Shown one piece after another: positions 58,109 to 64,000 of a stretch of 64,000 nucleotides of DNA. The DNA lies in the NCBI RefSeq assembly GCF_009739905.1, contig NZ_CP034279.1, positions 806,001-870,000 of the forward strand, in the 5' to 3' direction. The notes beneath the pieces were generated by a model. It was not told the origin of the DNA. It saw nothing but the letters and a program-made list of their open reading frames with translations, and ran no database searches. The position numbers and the translations under genes are program-made. Numbering within the stretch: the stretch's first letter is position 1; every line of letters starts with the position of its first letter. The DNA is from Streptomyces ficellus (lineage in GTDB: Bacteria; Actinomycetota; Actinomycetes; Streptomycetales; Streptomycetaceae).

Positions 58109-60033
58109 GATGTCCTCGCGGTCAGGGCGGTCAGGGCGGTACGCAGAGCCAGTTCGGCGTCACGCAGCGCCCGGGAGGGCGCGCCGGGCGACGGAACGTA
58201 GTGGTTGTAGTAGCTGGAGCCCTCGGTGTGCGGGCCGAGGAAGAACAGCCGGGGCTGGACGTCGCCGGCCGGTCCGATGCCCCGGCCCTCCCGGGTGACG
58301 CGCAGTCCGGGGACCCGGCCTCCGCGGTCCGCCATGGTGGTGACGCGGCCCGCGGAGACGAGCCGGCCGAGCAGGGAGCCGGGCAGCTCGCCGGCGGCCG
58401 GTTCGGCGAGATGGGCCAGGACGACGTGGTCGGCCTCGACGCTCTCCGGCCGGGCCAGACAGGTGGATTCGAGCCGCCACGGCCCCTGCCCGGAGGGGGC
58501 GACGAGCCGGGGCCGGGGGCCGGGGCCGATCCGCAGCACCCCGGCGTCCAGCAGCGCCAGCAGTTCAGCCGACCGGTCCAGCTGCGGGCCGATCACCAGA
58601 CGGTTGACGGTGGGGGTGAAGGTGCCGAAGAAGTACTCCAGCGACGGGTCGTCGACTCCGGGGGCGTCGATCACCGACCGGAGCGCGTCGCGGTGGTCGC
58701 GCAGCACCTCCAGGGCTTCCTTGACCGGGCTCACGCCCAGCCCCGCCCGGGCCTCGGCGAGGTCGTCGGCGATCCGGGCGGTGAACCACTCGGTGTAGTC
58801 GTCCTGTCCGGGCCACTGCCGGTCGGCGAGCCGTTCGGTGAGGACGCCCCGCAGCGGGAACGGTCCATGGGCGGCGCGCAGTTCGGTCAGCAGCCCTTCA
58901 CAGCCGGACTCGGCGGCGCGCCGGGCGAACGCGTCGCCCACGCCCTGGACGTCACCGCTCGCGCGGCCCAGCAGGGTCCGGTAATAGGCCAGTTCCATCT
59001 CGGCCTCGACCAGCGGCAGCACGTCCTCGGCGAAGGAGATCCGGCCGTCCGGCCGCCGTGCGCGCAGTTCCCGGACACGTTCCGGTGTCAGGGCGAGGGG
59101 GGCGAACCGGGTCCGCCCCGGGTGGAGGTGGGGGCGGCTGCGGGACGGCAGGCCGGAGCGGTTGGCGAGCACGATCAGCGGTTCGTCGCCGCTGGGGACG
59201 TAGCGCGTGCGGCCCTCGTCGGTCTTCTCGTGCCGGCCGCCGCGGCCCAGGGTCAGGGACGCGATGACGTCCATGGCGGTCAGCCCCATGCCGAGGACCG
59301 CGACGCGGTCGCCGGGTGCGATCCCGTCCAGGGCCGTGGGCAGCGGGTACGGGCGGGTGATCAGCCGTGGCTCGGCCGGCGGTGGGGCCGGCAGGTAGAG
59401 CGAGTGGTGCCCGACGGTGACGAAGACCGCGTCGGCGTCGATGGCGCCGCCGTCGTCGAGGAGGACGGTCTCCCCGCCGCCGGCCGATGGCCGCACCTCG
59501 AGGGCGGTGGTGGCGTGCCGTACCAGGGTGAGGCAGGGCGGTGCAGCGGCGACGATGCGCCGCGCGGCCCAGAGCAGGTAGTCGCTCAGCAGCCGGCGGG
59601 GCAGGAAGTCGTTGGGCCGGATCTCCCGGCCGTCCGCAGCGTCCTCATGTGCCGCCTCCCGTACGGTGCAGCCGTCCGGCAGCAGGCGCAACTGCCTTTC
59701 CCGGCACCACTCGTAGAGCGACGGACCCGGCACGCGCGTGGGTCCGTCGACCATCTCGTCGTCGGCGAAGGCGGTGATCTGCGCGCAGACGGTGTTCAGC
59801 AGCAGGTGGTCGGGCTGGTCGTCGGTGTGGAATCCGGGGCCCAGCGGCCGGGTGTCCACCAGGTGCACGGTGACCGGGAACGGGTCCGCCAGGCAGTGGC
59901 TGACCAGGCGCTCGATGACGCCCAGGCCGCGTGATCCGGCGCCGACGACCGCGAGGGTGAGGTGGTCGCCGCCGGGGTGGCCGGTGGGCGGGGCGGTAGG
60001 CCCGGCCGGCTCGGTGAGGGATGTGGTCACCAT
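58105..60033 (-). CDS. Large FAD/NAD(P)-binding protein
   Basis: 642 aa. N-terminal Rossmann motif LTLAVVGAGSRGLGVIERLV and second nucleotide loop RVAVLGMGLTAMDVIASLTLG; GPGFHTDDQPDHLLLNTVCAQI is the flavin-proximal region of this FAD/NAD(P)-binding protein family. The C-terminal part is helical with a final EGSSYYNHYVPSPG. Members are oxidoreductases of unclear substrates, found with amino acid-derived natural product genes. GGGGAGACACG lies before the ATG; the upstream SbnB stop overlaps by 7 bp. Acts between SbnB and the PLP enzyme. Confidence 0.82.
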   Translation of the reverse strand: MVTTSLTEPAGPTAPPTGHPGGDHLTLAVVGAGSRGLGVIERLVSHCLADPFPVTVHLVDTRPLGPGFHTDDQPDHLLLNTVCAQITAFADDEMVDGPTRVPGPSLYEWCRERQLRLLPDGCTVREAAHEDAADGREIRPNDFLPRRLLSDYLLWAARRIVAAAPPCLTLVRHATTALEVRPSAGGGETVLLDDGGAIDADAVFVTVGHHSLYLPAPPPAEPRLITRPYPLPTALDGIAPGDRVAVLGMGLTAMDVIASLTLGRGGRHEKTDEGRTRYVPSGDEPLIVLANRSGLPSRSRPHLHPGRTRFAPLALTPERVRELRARRPDGRISFAEDVLPLVEAEMELAYYRTLLGRASGDVQGVGDAFARRAAESGCEGLLTELRAAHGPFPLRGVLTERLADRQWPGQDDYTEWFTARIADDLAEARAGLGVSPVKEALEVLRDHRDALRSVIDAPGVDDPSLEYFFGTFTPTVNRLVIGPQLDRSAELLALLDAGVLRIGPGPRPRLVAPSGQGPWRLESTCLARPESVEADHVVLAHLAEPAAGELPGSLLGRLVSAGRVTTMADRGGRVPGLRVTREGRGIGPAGDVQPRLFFLGPHTEGSSYYNHYVPSPGAPSRALRDAELALRTALTALTARTS

Positions 60034-61028
60034 CGTCGTGTCTCCCCGAAGAAGTTGGGGACCGCGATGGCCGAGCCGGCCGCGCGCGCCTGTTCCAGTA
60101 CGTAGGCGCCGACGGCCAGGTCGAGGACGCCGAGGCCGAACGGCGAGAAGATCACCGGACGGTCGGCGGTCACCGGCACGTCGCCGCCCAGCACCCCGGC
60201 GAGCGTGCCGGTCACGAAGTCCCGGGAGCCGGTGAGCTGTTCGGCGAGGTGGGGCGAGGTGTTGGCCTTCAGGCAGTGGTCGACGTCGTCGAGGACGTTC
60301 TGCGCCGCCAGCACCACCTCGGGCGCCAGGTCCCGCAGCGACACGTTCAGCACGACCTGGCCGGGCTTGAAGGGTGTGGTGACGTACGGTTCCAGCGCGG
60401 TCGTGGCGAACACGACGGTCTCGGCCTCCAGCGCGGTGCCGAGGTCGTCGGTGAACGCGGCGGCACGGCGCTGTGTGGAGCGCAGGTGCGCGACCAGTGC
60501 CTCGCCCGACTCCCGGTGGAGGTCGTGCACGACGTACGCGTCCGGGGCGACGCCCGCCGCGTGGAGGTAGTCGCAGATGTTGCGGGCGATGACGCCGCCG
60601 CCGACGATCGCGACACGGGTCCCGGTGTAGCCGTCCGGACGCAGTGCGGTGGCCGCGACGGCGGCCGACGCGGCGGTGCGGGCCGCGCTGATGTTGGCGG
60701 CTTCCAGACAGGCGACCGGGTAGCCGGTCTCGTAGTCGTTGAGGATGAGTACGGCGGAGGCGCGGGGCTTTCCGGCCAGGGTGTTCCTGGGGAAGCTGGC
60801 GATCCACTTGATCCCGGCGAGCTGGACGCCGGCGCCGAGATAGGCGGGCAGTGCGATGATCCGGGAGTCGGGCTTGTCGGGGAATCGCAGGAAGTAGCTG
60901 TCCGGATTGACGGTTTCCCCTGCTTCATGGCTGCGATAGGCGTCGCTGACGATACCGAGTACTTCGGCACGTTTGCCGTCGAGCACGTCGCGAACGGTTT
61001 CGCCCGCCACCACATCGAAGTCGAACAC
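60027..61028 (-). CDS. sbnB: SbnB-like N-(2-amino-2-carboxyethyl)-L-glutamate dehydrogenase
   Basis: 333 aa of the ornithine cyclodeaminase/mu-crystallin family. NAD site RVAIVGGGVIARNICDYLHA; other conserved parts SYFLRFPDKPDSRIIALPAYLG and GIKWIASFP. SbnB oxidises the SbnA product (ACEGA) and splits it to L-2,3-diaminopropionate and 2-oxoglutarate. GTG start with GAGGAGAGG upstream; the SbnA gene ends 15 bp before. Pairing with SbnA makes this assignment firm. Confidence 0.9.
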   Translation of the reverse strand: MFDFDVVAGETVRDVLDGKRAEVLGIVSDAYRSHEAGETVNPDSYFLRFPDKPDSRIIALPAYLGAGVQLAGIKWIASFPRNTLAGKPRASAVLILNDYETGYPVACLEAANISAARTAASAAVAATALRPDGYTGTRVAIVGGGVIARNICDYLHAAGVAPDAYVVHDLHRESGEALVAHLRSTQRRAAAFTDDLGTALEAETVVFATTALEPYVTTPFKPGQVVLNVSLRDLAPEVVLAAQNVLDDVDHCLKANTSPHLAEQLTGSRDFVTGTLAGVLGGDVPVTADRPVIFSPFGLGVLDLAVGAYVLEQARAAGSAIAVPNFFGETRRW

Positions 61029-61043
61029 GTTCTTTTCCTCTCC

Positions 61044-62033
61044 TCAGACCCGGACCCGGGCCCGAGAATTTTCTGCGATGTCGTCGGACGTGGTTCCGGG
61101 CCAGCGCTCGGCCACCCAGTCGTCGTTGTAGACGGTTTCCAGATAGCGCTCGCCGAAATCCGGGGAGAGGGCCACCACCACGCTTCCCGCGGGAATTTCC
61201 TTGGCTTTTTCGGCGACCGCGGCGAGAACCGTGCCGGAGGATCCGCCGAGCAGCAGCCCGCGCTCTTCGGCGAGCATTCTGCACATCTCCACGGCGCGTG
61301 CCTCGGGGACCAGGACGACCTCGTCGACGAGGTCCTCGTCCACGATCTCGGGGCGCCGGCTGGTGCCCAGGCCCGGGATGTGCCGGCGGCCGGGAGGGCC
61401 GCCGAAGGTCACCGAGCCGACCGAGTCCACCGCGATGATCCGGGTGTGCGGGCTGTGCTGCCGGAAGAACTCCGCACAGCCCATCAGGGTGCCGGTCGTG
61501 CCGGCCCCGATGAAGACGTGGTCGACGTGGCCGATCGTCTCGGAGATCGAACGGCCGGTGCGCTCCCGGTGGGCCCGGGGGCCGGCCGGGTTGGCGTACT
61601 GGTTGAGCCAGTAGGTGTCCGGCTCGCGCAGCAGGCGCTCGCCGATGTAGTCGATGCGGGACTGCAGGAAGCCGCCGTTGCGGTCCCGCCGGTCAATGAC
61701 GACGACCTCGGCCCCCAGCGCCTTCATCAGGCGCACCGACTGGGCGTTGGCGGTCGGGTCGGTCACGCAGGTGAGGTGGTATCCCTTGGCCGCGCAGACC
61801 ATGGCGAGGGCCACCCCGAGGTTCCCCGACGTCGATTCGATCAGCCGGGTGCGCGGGAACGCGCGACCCGTTTCCTCGGCCTGGTTCACCAGCGCGACGG
61901 CGGTCTTGAGCTTGACCGATCCGGCCGGATTGAGGCCCTCTAGTTTGAGATAGACGAAACTTCCCGGTGCCAGATGATCAGCCCGGATGAACAAGTCATC
62001 CAGCACCAGATCATAGATTTCTTCCGCTATCAC
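61044..62033 (-). CDS. sbnA: SbnA-like PLP synthase for the diaminopropionate pathway
   Basis: 329 aa of the cysteine synthase superfamily. PLP lysine in NPAGSVKLKTA (Lys41), SESTSGNLG-type loop here LIESTSGNLGVALA, phosphate site GAGTTGTLMG, later GGSSGTVLAAV. SbnA makes ACEGA from O-phospho-L-serine and L-glutamate. GTG start without a good ribosome binding site but with TTAGAT a few nt upstream, so a leaderless transcript is possible. First gene of the operon. Confidence 0.9.
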   Translation of the reverse strand: MIAEEIYDLVLDDLFIRADHLAPGSFVYLKLEGLNPAGSVKLKTAVALVNQAEETGRAFPRTRLIESTSGNLGVALAMVCAAKGYHLTCVTDPTANAQSVRLMKALGAEVVVIDRRDRNGGFLQSRIDYIGERLLREPDTYWLNQYANPAGPRAHRERTGRSISETIGHVDHVFIGAGTTGTLMGCAEFFRQHSPHTRIIAVDSVGSVTFGGPPGRRHIPGLGTSRRPEIVDEDLVDEVVLVPEARAVEMCRMLAEERGLLLGGSSGTVLAAVAEKAKEIPAGSVVVALSPDFGERYLETVYNDDWVAERWPGTTSDDIAENSRARVRV

Positions 62034-62434
62034 TGAAATCTAACCCCGTTGATTGTGGGCACGCGAAAGCGCGACGCGCGCAGAAGTCGCGAAAGCCCAT
62101 ACGTGTGATACCCGCGTCGATCATGCGCGGGCATGCAGAAGAGATTGTGTCCCCCCGTGTGCCGTTCAGGTGTCCCCCGAGACCTCGGCTCACTTGAAGA
62201 GTGCCATAGCCCCGTAACGCTTGTCGAGCAATATTTGCAACAAGATTGTCCGGAAAGTCGACCTCGTTAAGAATTTAACATTCCGGATTGCCGGAGCCCA
62301 GCCGAGCGGCTTTTCAGCCCGCCGCAAGCGGAATTCCAGCCTCTACCCGGCCGGGGAACAGCCCGCCGCGAGCCCGCCGCGAGCACGGGGCCCGAGCCCC
62401 GGGAACGGTCCGGGCGGCGGTTCCGGGAACGGCG
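62034..62434. other. Regulatory gap between the diaminopropionate operon and tRNA-Pro
   Basis: 401 bp with no credible gene. It includes an unusually AT-rich part (about 62212-62290) with GTCGAGCAATATTTGCA (62223-62239), which shares its core with the icd promoter, and a nearby TTAAGAATTTAAC string. Probably contains the operon's promoter and regulator sites; repeated GCCGCGAGCCCGCCGCGAGC lies further right. Confidence 0.45.
62223..62239. promoter_or_regulatory. Motif shared with the icd upstream region
   Basis: GTCGAGCAATATTTGCA; arms GCAA and TTGC separated by TAT. GTCGAGCAAT and TTGCA recur at 50965-50980 before icd. Confidence 0.35.
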
Positions 62435-62468
62435 AAGGGCCGTTCCAGATCTCTCTGAAACGGCCCTT
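62435..62468 (-). terminator. Terminator of tRNA-Pro
   Basis: Perfect 10-bp arms AAGGGCCGTT (62435-62444) and AACGGCCCTT (62459-62468) with a 14-nt loop, just past the 3' end of the minus-strand tRNA. Only 20 nt separate it from the tRNA. Confidence 0.8.
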
Positions 62469-62487
62469 GCGCTGCGACTCTCACGAG

Positions 62488-62561
<74 letters not shown>

Positions 62562-62613
62562 GTGCGCGCGTCCCGCGGTCATCGCCGTGGTGGGCGCGCA
62601 AGAGAAGATTACC

Positions 62614-64000
62614 TCACTCCGGGGCGGGGTCCGTGTCGCGGGGCGGGCGGGCGTGGTCGGAGCGGGCGCGGGCGGCCAGGGCGTCGGCGCCGCAGGTGGT
62701 GGCGAGGGCGGCGGCGCGGGCCAGTTCCGACGGTGAGCCGAGGGCGAGGCCGTACTCGTGGCGCGCCCGGGCGTGCTCGTACGCGGACGGCGACGCCTCC
62801 AGGTGGCGGACGGCCTGGGCGAGGAGGGCGACCGCTTCGTCGGGTCGGGCGAAGAGGGCGGCGCAGCGGAGGGCTTCCCCGATGGCGGTGTGGGTGCCGA
62901 AGCGTTCGGCCTGGACGCGGGCGCGTCCGGCGAGCCGGGCGGCGCGGTGGGGGTCCTCGGGGCTGAGGGCGCGGGCGAGGTCGCAGGCCCAGGGCGCCCA
63001 GACGCCGTTGTGCCGGGCGCGGGCCTCGAAGGCGCGGCCGGCTGCTTCCAGTTCGGTGACGGCTTCCCTCGTACGGCCTTCGGCGAGGAGCAGGCGGCCG
63101 TGGACGCAGGGGCCGTCCGGCATGACCATGGCGTTCGGCCAGGGCGGGCCGAAGCGGTGGCGGTCGGCGACGGCGCGGGCCTCGGCGACGCGGCCGCGGG
63201 CCAGGAGCGTGTCGATGAGCAGGCAGGCGGCGTCCCACTGGACGGGCGGCCCGCTGCCGAGGCGGAGCCCTTCGCGCAGGAAGCTCTCGGCCAGGACGAG
63301 CGCGCCGCGCCGGCGGTGGGCCAGGCCGAGGAGGGTGTGGGCGAAGGCGAGGTGGGTGCCGCTCCAGCCGGAGATCTCGTAGGCGCGGACGGCCTCCTCG
63401 AAGAGGGCCAGGGCGCGGTCGGGCCGGTCGGTGAAGGCGTAGGCGACGCCGACGACGGCGGGCGTCTCGAAGCCCCAAGCGGTGTCGGTCCAGCTCATGC
63501 CGCGGGCCGGGCGGCCGTCGACGAGGGCGCGGTCGCACAGGTCGACGACGTGTTCGGCGTCCTCACCGCGCAGCATGGCGTCGAAGGCCCGCAGGGAGAG
63601 GAGGGCGCGCTCGGCGTTGTCGGCGCCGGGCAGGTGGTCGGCGAGTTCGGCGAGGCGCCGGGAGCGGGCGGGGCCGTCGTCCTCGGTGGCCCGGAACGCC
63701 TCGTACATGAAGTGGGCCGCCCGGAGCCGGGTGCGGGCGGTGGAGTCGGAGGTGCGGGCGGCTTCCGCGGCGACGGCGTGGGCGGCCTCGCCCAGCTGGT
63801 CGTCGTGGGCGAGCGCCTGGGCGAGGCGGCAGGTGGCATCGGTGCGCAGCTCGCCGTCGAGGCCGGGCAGGGCGAGGGCGGAGCGGAGGTGGCGCACGGT
63901 GGCGGCGGGCGAGGTGAGGAGGGAGGCACAGCCGAGTTCGTAGAGGACCTGGGCGTAACTGTGGGGTGGCGGGGGTTCCTGGAGGGCTCGCTCCAGGCAG
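62614..64000 (-). CDS. LuxR/LAL-like TPR protein, partial (runs off the right edge)
   Basis: The visible 3' 462 codons are TPR-like helical repeats (for example ARTRLRAAHFMYEAFRAT, RALALFEEAVRAYEISGW, LLLAEGRTREAVTELEAAGR) typical of large ATP-binding LAL regulators. The end (RSDHARPPRDTDPAPE) has no LuxR helix-turn-helix, unlike most LAL proteins, so the protein is either an HTH-less variant or truncated. The N-terminal NTPase and start are outside the window; the frame stays open to the edge. Confidence 0.7.
   Translation of the reverse strand, partial: CLERALQEPPPPHSYAQVLYELGCASLLTSPAATVRHLRSALALPGLDGELRTDATCRLAQALAHDDQLGEAAHAVAAEAARTSDSTARTRLRAAHFMYEAFRATEDDGPARSRRLAELADHLPGADNAERALLSLRAFDAMLRGEDAEHVVDLCDRALVDGRPARGMSWTDTAWGFETPAVVGVAYAFTDRPDRALALFEEAVRAYEISGWSGTHLAFAHTLLGLAHRRRGALVLAESFLREGLRLGSGPPVQWDAACLLIDTLLARGRVAEARAVADRHRFGPPWPNAMVMPDGPCVHGRLLLAEGRTREAVTELEAAGRAFEARARHNGVWAPWACDLARALSPEDPHRAARLAGRARVQAERFGTHTAIGEALRCAALFARPDEAVALLAQAVRHLEASPSAYEHARARHEYGLALGSPSELARAAALATTCGADALAARARSDHARPPRDTDPAPE

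Overview
The window is high-GC actinobacterial chromosome, almost certainly Streptomyces. Third codon positions are nearly all G or C, GTG and TTG starts are common, and several genes look leaderless, with a TANNNT-type -10 box about 6 nt before the start codon. Family-typical members include streptogrisin C-like protease, SpoIIE-type phosphatase, monomeric isocitrate dehydrogenase, a HelD-like protein and a MEDS/anti-sigma pair. I see no rRNA, CRISPR array, prophage or intact insertion sequence. There is one tRNA (tRNA-Pro, GGG, minus strand).

Layout. 1-3.4 kb: the end of a P450, a PAS-GAF-SpoIIE phosphatase, a histidine-kinase remnant and a DUF899 protein. 3.4-6.4 kb (minus): a compact type VII-secretion-like module with a small EspC/WXG-like protein, a 527-aa protein with a WXG-type N-terminus and a C-terminal papain-fold Cys-His-Asn peptidase, and an overlapping lipoprotein resembling chagasin, a cysteine-protease inhibitor. 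I read this as a candidate effector/immunity set. 6.4-10.7 kb: a glycosyltransferase (with a TTA codon) divergent from a HelD-like RNA-polymerase-associated helicase, then a TetR regulator. 11-14.3 kb: molybdate uptake (Mop-type regulator, ModA, ModB-ModC fusion). 14.5-19.2 kb: a PI-PLC-like secreted protein, small stress/housekeeping genes and a MEDS-STAS/RsbW-like pair.

19.4-33.4 kb is the most unusual region. A leaderless operon encodes a macro-domain protein (with a TTA codon), an Xre/MbcA/ParS-like antitoxin, a RES-domain toxin and a 1394-aa CHAT (caspase-like) protein. It runs tail-to-tail into a C14 caspase-like protease. Divergent from that protease is a five-gene set (small protein, coiled-coil membrane protein, Pro-rich protein, helical protein, Ycf46-like AAA ATPase). 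Together this looks like a conflict or programmed-death island built on NAD/ADP-ribose chemistry and two clan CD proteases.

33.4-43.3 kb: a LysR gene with a probable frameshift, streptogrisin C-like protease, FAD monooxygenase, DoxX, WGR-beta-propeller protein, methyltransferase, peptidoglycan amidase and a 98-bp imperfect palindrome. 43.3-51 kb: a CAP-domain protein and a minimal NRPS operon (free carrier protein, free adenylation protein, C-A-PCP-reductase) expected to release a dipeptide aldehyde or alcohol. 51-55.5 kb: monomeric isocitrate dehydrogenase, then a flavohaemoglobin-like protein coupled to a 28-codon leader peptide and a PPOX-fold protein. 55.6-62 kb (minus): a five-gene operon with SbnA/SbnB (L-2,3-diaminopropionate synthesis), an FAD/NAD(P) protein, a cystathionine-synthase-type PLP enzyme and a BenE transporter. 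The window ends with tRNA-Pro and a partial TPR-rich LuxR/LAL-like protein without a C-terminal HTH.
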